Made by a program: the position numbers and the translations under genes. This document shows, in pieces, positions 7,203 to 15,672 of a stretch of DNA of 64,000 nucleotides (its first letter is position 1; every line of letters starts with the position of its first letter). The DNA is taken from assembly GCF_003591485.1 (NCBI RefSeq), contig NZ_QZCF01000003.1, positions 496,001 to 560,000 of the forward strand, given 5' to 3'. Under the pieces are notes generated by a model. It did not search any database. It was not told the origin of the DNA and was given only the letters and a program-made list of their open reading frames with translations. The stretch is from Paenibacillus sp. 1011MAR3C5. Lineage in GTDB: Bacteria > Bacillota > Bacilli > Paenibacillales > Paenibacillaceae.

Positions 7203-7549
7203 ATTGAGGTCGCTAAACCTGTAACTTCAACTTGTAAGAACCTCGCATCCAAGGTAACATGCAACAAATTTGTTCCATGGGAGGTTTTTACATGATCGCA
7301 CTTGCTTACATCTGATACACATGATTCATACCGAGTTCGCTAGTCGGCATCAAACTGGACGATACTCAGACGAAATTGCTTCTTTCCATCGCTCGAAAGT
7401 ATTGTAAGCTGGCACTTGAGCATAGTCAAGCAAGCACGACTTGGGAGAGGCGATAGGAATCATCGAAGAAACTCAGAGTTTACGTACGATCCGCGACGAT
7501 TTGAGTGCAGAATGGAAAATACACCTTAATTGTTAAAGGGGAAGCTAAA
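7203..7549. other. Intergenic stretch with a broken CKLALEHS-family copy
   Basis: From 7291 a good ribosome site (GGGAGG) precedes ATG but the frame closes after 7 codons. Bases 7349-7459 read VGIKLDDTQTKLLLSIAR, then CKLALEHSQASTTWERR and a stop, clearly related to the 3274 protein but without a start. Confidence 0.5.
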
Positions 7550-8065
7550 ATGCAAGATAAAACGCCAATTGGTCACATTCATGCCGTGCCTGTATACGGT
7601 AGATTGCCTCAGAGGTTTGTTGGGTTATTACCTAAAATTGAAGCAATAACGAGTCCTAACGAGTGGAGTGGCTTATCCTACATTGTTTGTTGTGATGAAG
7701 ACATTGATACAACTGTTCACCAGAACATAGCAGGCGGTATGTACTTACGACATGCAGAACTAAACGTTAAGTACAGCGATGGGACAGAAGAGTATTTTTA
7801 TATTGGAGAAGGACGTCCTGTAATTTATATTGAAGGCGGATTACACAGGAGCGATTATTGGTTCGCATTTGATTTTATTCACGAATTGGGACACCATAAT
7901 GACCCGGATTTACCGATAGAAGCACCTACAGTTGAAGCAGAATTATTCGCTCATACTTTCGCACTGAACAGAGTAATAAAAGACGATTTTCAATTTGAAG
8001 ACGAAACGCCACCAATGTACTACAAAGAAGCAAACGCAATTTGGGATAGAGAAAATAAACAGTGA
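7550..8065 (+). CDS. Putative zinc metallopeptidase (HExxH) protein
   Basis: A 171-aa soluble protein with a perfect HELGH zinc motif at 111-115 and Glu131 in EAELFAHTFAL, which fits the third ligand and helix of ImmA/IrrE-type or gluzincin peptidases. ATG 7550 is preferred because AAGGGGA lies 8 nt upstream; the longer GTG 7505 frame has no site. No HTH or membrane segment. ImmA-like proteases cleave XRE repressors to induce mobile elements, and broken and intact XRE genes are near, so a role in element control is possible. It is followed by a strong terminator. Confidence 0.6.
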   Translation: MQDKTPIGHIHAVPVYGRLPQRFVGLLPKIEAITSPNEWSGLSYIVCCDEDIDTTVHQNIAGGMYLRHAELNVKYSDGTEEYFYIGEGRPVIYIEGGLHRSDYWFAFDFIHELGHHNDPDLPIEAPTVEAELFAHTFALNRVIKDDFQFEDETPPMYYKEANAIWDRENKQ

Positions 8066-8070
8066 TAAGA

Positions 8071-8106
8071 AAAAAACGCCTTTCCCCTGCGGGATTGGCG
8101 TTTTTT
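8071..8106. terminator. Bidirectional terminator
   Basis: AAAAAACGCC and GGCGTTTTTT arms flank a 16-nt loop, with T runs usable on both strands. It lies between the metallopeptidase gene and the convergent XRE pseudogene. Confidence 0.85.
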
Positions 8107-8306
8107 ATATTCTTTTCATATTTCATTATGTCGCCAGGTTGGACGTTTAAAGCACTTCATAGTTTTTCTATTACCTCGGTCATAGCCATTTTACAATTTG
8201 TAAACTTAGCAAGCGTTAGCGAAGAGATACCCGCTAATTCGATTAAATCAGTTTTCATTCCCCTTCGATTAATTAAATCAAAAAGTTTGTAATATCTTAT
8301 TGGCAT
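8107..8306 (-). pseudogene. Cro/CI-type HTH regulator interrupted by one TGA codon
   Basis: Starting at ATG 8306 (GAGGTT upstream) the frame reads MPIRYYKLFDLINRRGMK... GISSLTLAKFTNCKMAMTEVIEKL, then TGA at 8159-8157. It continues in the same frame as SALNVQPGDIMKYEK. Intact relatives read EKICxALNCQPGDIM, so the TGA replaces a codon at or next to a conserved Cys (TGT/TGC). A single nonsense mutation has cut a repressor of about 65 aa; the frame is otherwise intact, which suggests recent loss. Confidence 0.7.
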
Positions 8307-8810
8307 TAATTCAACCTCATTTCAGGGCGGCGGACTTCACAAATTAATCGCAATAGGGGAGGAGCTTAGAGCCGATCCTTTTTGGTAAAGAATAGAAAAA
8401 CGGCTTATTCAGCCGCCTAAAATTTGAGCAAATGCCGATTCCTTATTAACTGTGTACTCCCTATAAACTCCCTACATGTGGAGAGTGTGGCGGTGTTGGT
8501 GAGGAAGGTCAACTAAATCGGAGATGCATTAGTAGAATTAGTAAAGAGGGGCTTTCGCCCTCTCTTTTTTTTGCCGATGAACTGGACCTCCGACAAGAAA
8601 GTGGACACCCACTAACGTTGAGCGACCGGCTCGTCATTCAGGAAGGCTTCTCGTTTGCATACGCACCTACGGTCATGACGTCAACATAAGCCCATGTAAG
8701 ATTGTTCGTTTCCGATAGGATTCAGAGGAAATTATGATGGAATCTCTCTCTTCCTTCCACTGATAATAGAGTTAGGTGATCGGTCTTAGGTGTGAAAAGG
8801 AGGGGGTAAA
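8307..8810. other. Gene-free stretch with possible transposon end
   Basis: No gene is supported. On the minus strand, bases 8720-8640 encode LTWAYVDVMTVGAYANEKPS followed by a stop, and just beyond lie IS-end-like sequences (GTGTCCACTTTC near 8610). This could be the tail of a transposase, but I cannot name the family. Confidence 0.35.
8545..8572 (+). terminator. Rho-independent terminator
   Basis: Arms AGAGGG/CCCTCT around GCTTTCG, followed by an eight-T run. No complete gene ends just upstream. Confidence 0.7.
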
Positions 8811-8891
8811 ATGAAAGCGCTTGCCCGACCAACCCTTGCAAAACAACCTAACAAAATTACTTTCCTACGGACCGATGCTTTGACTCTATAG
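8811..8891 (+). CDS. Possible 26-aa leader peptide upstream of the GH97 gene
   Basis: ATG 8811 is preceded at optimal distance by AGGAGGGGGTAAA, a near-perfect Shine-Dalgarno. The frame MKALARPTLAKQPNKITF... closes with TAG after 26 codons. No known peptide family. The quality of the ribosome site is the only support; it might be a leader peptide or a decayed gene start. The cre-like site overlaps its first codons. Confidence 0.3.
   Translation: MKALARPTLAKQPNKITFLRTDALTL
8812..8825. promoter_or_regulatory. Probable cre site (CcpA) upstream of the secreted GH97 gene
   Basis: TGAAAGCGCTTGCC matches the catabolite-responsive element consensus TGWAANCGNTNWCA except at the last base, 190 bp before the GH97 start. 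It implies glucose repression. Confidence 0.55.
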
Positions 8892-9013
8892 GGCATTCGT
8901 AGATGATCAACCAAGCTTCCGAAAATGCTGGTCTTTCTTAGCAGCAAGCTTGCAGGGTTCGATTGAGTTTTGAACTTCTTTAGCTTTGAGCGATTATTAA
9001 AGGAGGAAAAAGA

Positions 9014-11314
9014 ATGTCATTTAAGAAAGCAGTAAGTCTCATATTGGTATTGACTATGATTTTTACGTTTGTTCCTTCAGCTTTTGCCATTGATACCGGA
9101 ACGCAGTACGCCACATCCTCGCCTGATGGCACACTTACGGCGACTATGTACTTGGAAGGCGGGCAATTGTACTACAGCGTTACAAAAAATGGGGCGACAA
9201 TCGTTGATAAATCACGCTTGGGCTTAAAGACCACCGATACGGATTTCTACTCGGGAATGTCATTCGTATCCACCAGTACAACTTCGTGGAACAATACCTA
9301 TTCTATACCGGGCGGCAAAAAAAGTGTAAACCAAGATAACGCGGTACAAAGGGAATATGCCGTCTCGAAGGGCTCGGCTCAGCTTATCATATACATGACG
9401 GTATATGATGACGGATTCGGCTTCAGATACGCTATTCCGGGGATGGGAGAGGCTTTCATCCAGAAGGAATATACGGAATACAATTTCCCTAACGGAACAG
9501 GCGGATGGGGTCACCCGCCAGTCAATACTTACGAGGGGACTTGGCAGTATTACAGTCCCACAACGTTAGATACCAGTACGATTTCCATGCCTTTCTTGGC
9601 GTCGATTAACAACAACTCTTATTGGGCTTTATTCACCGAAGCGAATGTATTTAACGCTGATGGAACTTATTGCCCATCAATTCTCACTGGGAGCGCAGGA
9701 CAGAACATGAGATTTTCCTGCGGAGCCGACCAAGCTTTGTATGGTACACAGATTCAGGTTGCTCTGCCATTCCAGAGTCCTTACCGGGCAGTGATCGTCA
9801 CTGATAATCTGAATGATCTAGTGAATTCAACTCTGGTGCAGAACCTGAATCCGGAGTCGAAAATCGCGGACACTAGCTGGATCAAACCGGGTATCTCAGC
9901 ATGGTCTTGGTGGAGCGAGGACTATTACGGCGACCCTAATGTTCCTGAGGGCTATCGTGAAGTGCCTTATTCCTTCGAGCGCCAAAAGGAGTATGTGGAT
10001 TTCGCAGCTTCCATGGGATGGGAATATGTCACCGTTGACGCCGGATGGGTGAAGTGGACCGACGGTACGATCGAGGATCTAGTCCAATACGCCGAGACAA
10101 AGGATGTGGGCATATTCATATGGGCAAGTCCGTATGTCCATACCCCATATGGCGCGAGCAGGATGAATCTGCGGAAATGGGCGAGCTGGGGCATTAAAGG
10201 AGTAAAGGTGGACATGACGGCCAATGAGTCGCAGGTCGGGATGAGCTTCCTGGAGTCGGTAGCCGATTATGCGGCCGAGCTTAAGCTTATGGTATACTAT
10301 CACAACTCCACAAAACCGGGCGGGGAAGAACGTACTTGGCCTAATGTCATAAGCTCGGAAGGGGTGCTTGGCTCCGAACGCTATAAGCTGTATTGGCCGC
10401 CGGCTCCAACCGCTGTTCATAATACTACGCTTCCGTTCACAAGAAACGTGCTTGGCTCCATGGACTACACGCCTGTTGCTCTTAGCAACACGAACAAAAA
10501 TACAACACAGGGCCACCAATTGGCGATGGCTGTTGTGTATGAATCCAAAATTCAAAACTATGCCGACTCCATAGACATATACGCCAACTGGAAAGGCACG
10601 GAGCTTCTGCGGGTTGTGCCTGCCTCATGGGATGAGACCAAGCTCCTTGACGGTTTCCCGGGGAGTCACGCTGTTATGGCAAGGAAAAGTGGTTCGGATT
10701 GGTATATCGGGGCGATGACCGTCGGCGCGAGGACCATCACGATTCCCCTTTCAAGCTTGAACCTTGAGCCCGGCGACTACACGGCTTATGTGTATAAGGA
10801 CGGAGCGACAGGAGAATCCATAAGTAAAGAAATAAGCACAGTGACAGCCTCTTCAACGCTGACGATTCCTCTTCTAGCAACCGGAGGAGCCGCGGTACTG
10901 ATTTCAAAAACTACCGTACCTAGTATGCCGGATGATCCTTATACTTACTATGAAGCGGAAAGCGCTGCTCTTGCCGGTTCTGCTTCTGTTGTAAGCTGCG
11001 TCAACTGCTCGAACGGCAATAAAGTGGGTAACCTGGGCAATAATTCAGGCACGGTGGAATTCAATGTGACCGTGCCAACAGCGGGTACTTACAAGTTCAA
11101 GCTGAACTATCTGGCAGCCGATGAGAGGTGGATCAACTACAGTCTGAATGGCGGTGCTAACACATTGCTCAAGTTAAGGCTGGATTCAGGAAGCTGGAAT
11201 GTTGTTCGAAGCTATATTACATCCATGAATTTGAACGCGGGCACCAATACAATTAAGCTCTCCTATTCCAGTTATGCGCCTGATATCGACAACATTGGCA
11301 TTCTGATCCCGTAG
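9014..11314 (+). CDS. Secreted GH97 glycoside hydrolase with C-terminal carbohydrate-binding module
   Basis: A 766-aa protein with a Sec signal peptide (about 1-25, ending SAFA). The GH97 N-terminal beta-sandwich and (beta/alpha)8 barrel cover about 30-640, and a CBM35/CBM6-like module starting YTYYEAES covers about 646-766. Asp400 in GVKVDM and Glu455 in VLGSE are 55 residues apart, as are the nucleophile and acid/base of retaining GH97 alpha-galactosidases; the inverting SusB-type alpha-glucosidases lack this Asp. So an extracellular alpha-galactosidase is the best call. The start has AAAGGAGGAAAAAG. It stands alone, with a cre-like site upstream and a strong terminator downstream. Confidence 0.88.
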   Translation: MSFKKAVSLILVLTMIFTFVPSAFAIDTGTQYATSSPDGTLTATMYLEGGQLYYSVTKNGATIVDKSRLGLKTTDTDFYSGMSFVSTSTTSWNNTYSIPGGKKSVNQDNAVQREYAVSKGSAQLIIYMTVYDDGFGFRYAIPGMGEAFIQKEYTEYNFPNGTGGWGHPPVNTYEGTWQYYSPTTLDTSTISMPFLASINNNSYWALFTEANVFNADGTYCPSILTGSAGQNMRFSCGADQALYGTQIQVALPFQSPYRAVIVTDNLNDLVNSTLVQNLNPESKIADTSWIKPGISAWSWWSEDYYGDPNVPEGYREVPYSFERQKEYVDFAASMGWEYVTVDAGWVKWTDGTIEDLVQYAETKDVGIFIWASPYVHTPYGASRMNLRKWASWGIKGVKVDMTANESQVGMSFLESVADYAAELKLMVYYHNSTKPGGEERTWPNVISSEGVLGSERYKLYWPPAPTAVHNTTLPFTRNVLGSMDYTPVALSNTNKNTTQGHQLAMAVVYESKIQNYADSIDIYANWKGTELLRVVPASWDETKLLDGFPGSHAVMARKSGSDWYIGAMTVGARTITIPLSSLNLEPGDYTAYVYKDGATGESISKEISTVTASSTLTIPLLATGGAAVLISKTTVPSMPDDPYTYYEAESAALAGSASVVSCVNCSNGNKVGNLGNNSGTVEFNVTVPTAGTYKFKLNYLAADERWINYSLNGGANTLLKLRLDSGSWNVVRSYITSMNLNAGTNTIKLSYSSYAPDIDNIGILIP

Positions 11315-11357
11315 GCAACTGAACAAAGGGGTCCAATAGGCCCCGAAAATAAAAAAA

Positions 11358-11397
11358 GCTGGACGAGAAAACGTAAAGTTTTCCGTCCAGCCTTTTT
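11358..11397. terminator. Strong terminator after the GH97 gene
   Basis: Two stacked perfect stems, GCTGGACG/CGTCCAGC and GAAAAC/GTTTTC, around GTAAA, flanked by A7 and T5, so it can act in both directions. A second hairpin, TGCCTGC/GCAGGCA, follows at 11401-11418. Confidence 0.9.
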
Positions 11398-11485
11398 GGG
11401 TGCCTGCTTTTGCAGGCATGCAGCGAGGCGAAGGCCCCCCCATTATTTTCCGCAGGCTTTGGGCTAATATCCCCCGACTTGGCGG

Positions 11486-11938
11486 TTATCTTCTAGCTGG
11501 CGTCTCCCAGATTTCACGAAGCCAGGAGTCGAACTGGGCACCTTTGTTGCCCTCGTAAGTATCATAAATATCTAGACGTGTCTTTTGCAGTTTTTCCTTA
11601 AATTGCTCGAAGGTGTGATCTTCAGGAAGGCTTTTCTTAATCCGCAGCAATATTTTGTTCAAGCCTTTAAACAGCTCGCCCTTATTTTTGGCAGGCATTT
11701 GCACATCTTCACCCAACTGCTTCAGGTTGCGATATGCGGCTTCGCGCACCTGGAACACTTGATCACCTGTCAAAACATACTGCAGCAGCTTAATGGTAGG
11801 GGCTGTATCCCAGTTCCCCAATTCGTTCACAGCATCCAGTCTTTCTCTCCAGCTTCCCGTCCGATTGGCCGCTCGTTTGAGCTCCTCGAAGTTCTCCGGC
11901 AGTTCGCTAACTGCTCCAACATCATGGTTGTTTGTCAA
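11486..11938 (-). CDS. HEAT-repeat domain protein
   Basis: A 150-aa soluble protein with helical repeats such as WRERLDAVNELGNWDTAPTI and VREAAYRNLKQLG, typical of HEAT/PBS-lyase-like scaffolds that mediate protein contacts. The C-terminal half is a separate charged helical domain. TTG 11938 is favoured because AAGGAG is 7 nt upstream; the TTG two codons earlier is too close to it. It lies downstream of and in line with the sensor kinase gene and may be co-transcribed with it. No catalytic motif seen. Confidence 0.7.
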   Translation of the reverse strand: MTNNHDVGAVSELPENFEELKRAANRTGSWRERLDAVNELGNWDTAPTIKLLQYVLTGDQVFQVREAAYRNLKQLGEDVQMPAKNKGELFKGLNKILLRIKKSLPEDHTFEQFKEKLQKTRLDIYDTYEGNKGAQFDSWLREIWETPARR

Positions 11939-12066
11939 GTTCAATCTCCTTAATCATCGCCATCTCGGCAGAATGATGAATGTAATGGGTATGAACACCA
12001 TTATAGCACGAACCAGACTATCCTACTCCTATGAAGCCGATTGACCAGCCTGCAAATCACATTTGC

Positions 12067-13809
12067 TTAATCATGTTGCTGCAAAGGCAGTATGATGGTG
12101 ATTTTTGTGCCTAATCCAGCTTGACTTTGAATGGTTACACCGTAGTTTTGTCCGTAAGCAAGCTGCACACGTTCATGAACGTTTTTGATTCCATATCCTG
12201 CTTTCGATTCAGTGGATAACAATGTTTCTACTTGTTCAGAAGACATGCCGCAGCCGTCATCCTCTACCTCAAGGAAGAGCGCTGGAACACCAGCGTGCGT
12301 GGATTGGTAAATACGGATGAAGATCTCGAGACATTGTTGATCATCATAGATGGCATGATTAATGACATTTTCGACAAAAGGCTGTAATAGCAATTTTAAC
12401 GTTTCATGCTTACACAAGCTCTCGTCAACTTCCCAGCGTTCAATAAAGCTATCCTCAAAGCGCATATGCTGAATGGCAAGATAGTGCTTGGTAAGGGCGA
12501 TTTCTTTTTCCAGCGTAATATATTGATGCCCCATATTTAGTGATGTTTGATAGAATCTTGCGAGATGGTTTAACATTTTGCTTACTTCAATATCATCGTT
12601 TTGGATGGCCAGAGAGGAAATACCCGACAGCGTATTATACAGAAAGTGTGGATTGATCTGGCTTTGCAAGGCATAAAGCTCCGCATCGCGCTTGGCAATT
12701 TCCTTGACATACAGCTTATCAATCATATCTTTGAGACGTGTGCTCATCTTGTTGAAAGCCGCATTTAATTGCCCAATTTCATCCTTGCTGGAATCCGTAA
12801 GCATGACGGTGAAATTCCCTTTTTCTACTTGTGCCGCTTGACGGTTTAATTTTCGCAGGCGGAGCGAAAGGTATTTGGCAATGACAATGATCATTAAGAT
12901 GGATAAGACAATACTAAAGAGCGCAATGACAACAATTTGCATAGCGGTCTGACGAGATGAACTCATGATTTCGTCTATCGGTGTGAGAGAGACAGTCTTC
13001 CAACCATGTGGCATGGTGTTATACACCAGCAAATGGGGATGTCCGTCTATAGTGACGACTTCTTGATTGATGGACAGCTCGGGGCCGATGGCCTCGCTGA
13101 ATGACAGGTTTAGAAGCGATTTATCAGATGCTGAGATGATTTGATTTTTTTCATTGAGCAAATAGACACTTTTGTTCTGCTCTTCTTTTTCGATTAACTT
13201 GTAGAGTAATTCTTCATTAAGACCGATCGTCACCATTCCGTAAAAATGGCTTTGTGCGTTAAAGTTGAGAATACGCCCAAGATAGATCACGTTGTTCCCG
13301 GTTTTGTCTTGAATCACGTTGCTGAATATATTGTTGCCGTAGGTTTGTTGTAATTGAGTTAAGTACTCAAGGGGTAAATTTTCAAGCGTGATATGTTTGA
13401 GAAACAGACCATCCTCCGGAAGCGATTTGTTGTCTACATAAAGGTTGATGCTGGCAATGTTGTTGTTCGCAGTAAGCAAGCTGTATAAGAGTCCATCGAT
13501 ATACCGGTAGGCTTCGACAAAAGAATAGTCTCTTGTGTAATTTTGCGTAAGATAGGCTTGTAAATTTTCATCTGTATAGATTAGAGATGAAATCTGGCGA
13601 AGATTATTCAAGTGAGCGTTGACATTACTGTTGATTTGCTGGTTGCTGCTAGACATATTCTCATAAGTCAATTCGAGCAGCCGCTGCTCCGTACGATCAT
13701 AGAAGAACACCGTAATAAAGATAAGAGGAATGATCGTGACGGTAAGAAATATGACCAGCAGCTTCTGCAGCAACGACGAATTGTTGAACAGCTTCTTCAA
13801 TGTCTTCAT
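12067..13809 (-). CDS. YesM-type sensor histidine kinase
   Basis: A 580-aa membrane kinase: TM1 about 15-35, extracellular sensor domain (Cache-like) about 36-285, TM2 about 288-312, HAMP about 313-370, then the LytS/YesM kinase module with phospho-acceptor motif QINPHFLYNTL near residue 385 and the ATPase boxes LQPFVENVINHAI and DDGCGM. It autophosphorylates on His and passes phosphate to the adjacent YesN-type regulator, whose gene overlaps its start by 4 nt. The pair most likely senses extracellular oligosaccharide or the loaded binding protein and switches on the divergent transporter genes. Confidence 0.93.
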   Translation of the reverse strand: MKTLKKLFNNSSLLQKLLVIFLTVTIIPLIFITVFFYDRTEQRLLELTYENMSSSNQQINSNVNAHLNNLRQISSLIYTDENLQAYLTQNYTRDYSFVEAYRYIDGLLYSLLTANNNIASINLYVDNKSLPEDGLFLKHITLENLPLEYLTQLQQTYGNNIFSNVIQDKTGNNVIYLGRILNFNAQSHFYGMVTIGLNEELLYKLIEKEEQNKSVYLLNEKNQIISASDKSLLNLSFSEAIGPELSINQEVVTIDGHPHLLVYNTMPHGWKTVSLTPIDEIMSSSRQTAMQIVVIALFSIVLSILMIIVIAKYLSLRLRKLNRQAAQVEKGNFTVMLTDSSKDEIGQLNAAFNKMSTRLKDMIDKLYVKEIAKRDAELYALQSQINPHFLYNTLSGISSLAIQNDDIEVSKMLNHLARFYQTSLNMGHQYITLEKEIALTKHYLAIQHMRFEDSFIERWEVDESLCKHETLKLLLQPFVENVINHAIYDDQQCLEIFIRIYQSTHAGVPALFLEVEDDGCGMSSEQVETLLSTESKAGYGIKNVHERVQLAYGQNYGVTIQSQAGLGTKITIILPLQQHD

Positions 13810-15389
13810 GTTCGTGGTCTCTTTTTCGCGTGTGTACGGTATTGGTTAGGGGTAAGACCCGTGCGCTTGAAAAAGACAGAGCCGAAATACGAGGGGCTTT
13901 CATAGCCGACTTGCTTGGCAATCTCATGAATTCTAATATTTGTTTCCTGCAGCATGAGACAAGCTTGCTCCATCCGGATCTGAGTTACATATTCGAGTAA
14001 TGTTTTTCCGGTAACATCCTTGAATATCGTTCGCAGATAGTTGGGTGACAGGAAGATGAGCTCAGCAAGCACATCAATCGAAATCACCTGACCATAATTT
14101 TTTTGTATGATATTGCATACTTCGTTGACAATCTCGATATGTCGATCGACGGGGGATGCTTCCAGCTCGTCCATCATAATGCTCAGTAATTGCCGCATGT
14201 GTGTCTTCATAGATTGCATGCTTTCCATCAGGGAAAGGCGCTCGAAGAATTTGGCATCCTTTTCGAATATTTCTTGTAATTGACGGTTATTAGCCGCAAC
14301 CGCAGACAGCACCGCATTAAAGACGGAAACGCTTTCTACAAAAACTTGACTGATATTTCCGGGCGGCAGACCGCCATCGTAATAGTCATAGAGCCATTCT
14401 TCAACTTGGTCTCTGCGTTTTTGCTGCACGGCGGCAATCAAGTGCTCTGTTTTGGGAAATGGTTCCTTGCGCAATGCGGCATGCATGTTCTCCCAGTCGT
14501 CATGGATCAGTCCTGTGCCATGAACAGCAACCAGTTGATTGCGTGTTTGCAGCATCTTGGGCCATTGTTTGGTAAAGGAGAGCAGGGATTGCGGGTGGTC
14601 TGTCAGGAACAGGGATATCCAACGCTGCGCATTCGGGGACTGATTACGCCAATTTGTAAACACGGTGCGATCGGATTCCTTTGTGACGAAAATCCATTGG
14701 CCATCGCGCAATTTGGTCAGCACACCGGGAGCAAAGCTTGGCAATCCAGCGATGAAAAATTCTAATCTTTCTACAGTGGAGAAATCACCGGAAGGCGCGT
14801 CGAATACAAGCGGATTCTCAGCGAGCAGGCTGTATTCGTCAATACTGATAAATACATAATAAAAGGTCTTATTGTCCGCAGGCAGATGCAAATGGTGGTT
14901 GTATACGGTAGTAACCTCATCTGCTAAGCCAGAGAGCAGATTACCCCCGATTTGAAGCAGCTCACGCAGGTATTCTCCCGACGTTAATAAGGTGGAATTG
15001 AATCGATTCTTCTGCTCTTCACAACGTTGCCGAACCATCCTCATCGTGGCAGCCAGCTCTTCGTGGTCAACCGGCTTCAGCAAATAGCCGCAGGCACCAT
15101 GCTGCAGTGCGGCACAAGCATAATCAAATTCATTGTATCCGCTTAGAAAAACAATTTGAATGTTAGGGAAGCGAGTATGAACTTGTTTGCAGAGCTCAAT
15201 GCCGTCCATGACAGGCATTTTCACGTCGGTAATGAGAATATCCGGTTGCAGGGCTTCTATTTTGTTCAATGCATCTCGTCCGTTGCTGGCAGTGGCAACG
15301 ACACGGCAGGACATTTGTTCCCAATCTATATAATTTGCAAGAGTGTCTAAAGTGAGCCGTTCGTCATCGACTAAAATAATAGTGTACAT
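13806..15389 (-). CDS. YesN-type response regulator with AraC DNA-binding domain
   Basis: A 527-aa regulator with receiver domain 1-120 (DDER acid pocket, phospho-Asp in ILITDVKMPVMDG, Lys in LLKPVD), a long central linker domain, and a C-terminal AraC double HTH (IDVLAELIFLSPNYLRTIFK, then IHEIAKQVGYESPSYFGSVF). ATG 15389 is chosen because AAGGAGG sits 4-5 nt upstream; the frame extends to an ATG at 15404 that lies upstream of this site. It should activate the divergent lplB-type operon. A consensus promoter lies 36 nt upstream. Confidence 0.93.
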   Translation of the reverse strand: MYTIILVDDERLTLDTLANYIDWEQMSCRVVATASNGRDALNKIEALQPDILITDVKMPVMDGIELCKQVHTRFPNIQIVFLSGYNEFDYACAALQHGACGYLLKPVDHEELAATMRMVRQRCEEQKNRFNSTLLTSGEYLRELLQIGGNLLSGLADEVTTVYNHHLHLPADNKTFYYVFISIDEYSLLAENPLVFDAPSGDFSTVERLEFFIAGLPSFAPGVLTKLRDGQWIFVTKESDRTVFTNWRNQSPNAQRWISLFLTDHPQSLLSFTKQWPKMLQTRNQLVAVHGTGLIHDDWENMHAALRKEPFPKTEHLIAAVQQKRRDQVEEWLYDYYDGGLPPGNISQVFVESVSVFNAVLSAVAANNRQLQEIFEKDAKFFERLSLMESMQSMKTHMRQLLSIMMDELEASPVDRHIEIVNEVCNIIQKNYGQVISIDVLAELIFLSPNYLRTIFKDVTGKTLLEYVTQIRMEQACLMLQETNIRIHEIAKQVGYESPSYFGSVFFKRTGLTPNQYRTHAKKRPRT

Positions 15390-15424
15390 AGATCCTCCTT
15401 GCATATCGTTAGATGTTAGAACAG

Positions 15425-15453
15425 AGTATAAGTTTGAATGTAGGTAATGTCAA
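15425..15453 (-). promoter_or_regulatory. SigA-type promoter of the sensor-regulator operon
   Basis: On the minus strand TTGACA (15453-15448), a 17-nt spacer, then TATACT (15430-15425). The match is near consensus, implying a fairly constitutive regulator operon. Confidence 0.8.
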
Positions 15454-15579
15454 TTGATCGGGAATCAATGAATACGTTGCAAGTCGGACCCCTGATTTTG
15501 TCTGTTTTGTTTTTATAATGCTTACATTAACACATGCTTTCGACCAAAACACATGATATGGTGAAAGGTCGTTTTTTTG

Positions 15580-15645
15580 TGATAGAAATCGGAAAATCGT
15601 GATATAGCGATACCATATAAGTTTCTATATGATGAATTCATAAAC
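15580..15645 (+). promoter_or_regulatory. Probable activator-binding region of the sugar ABC operon
   Basis: Direct GTGATA elements (about 15579 and 15599) and an inverted pair, ATATGGT (near 15556) and ACCATAT (near 15612), lie in the 283-nt gap between the regulator and permease genes. AraC-type activators use such repeats. A good -35 box is missing, as expected for an activated promoter. Confidence 0.35.
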
Positions 15646-15672
15646 TTAAATTGGAGATAAGGAGGCGGGAGA

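Noticed and set aside
8157-8159. TGA in the XRE-type gene as a selenocysteine codon
   Set aside because: No SECIS-like hairpin directly after it, and regulators of this type do not use Sec; a nonsense mutation is simpler.
10079-10555. 158-aa minus-strand ORF inside the GH97 gene
   Set aside because: Antisense to a well-supported enzyme, no ribosome site, composition unlike a real protein.
14280-14765. 161-aa plus-strand ORF inside the YesN-type regulator
   Set aside because: Shadow of a gene with clear receiver and AraC domains; no start signal.
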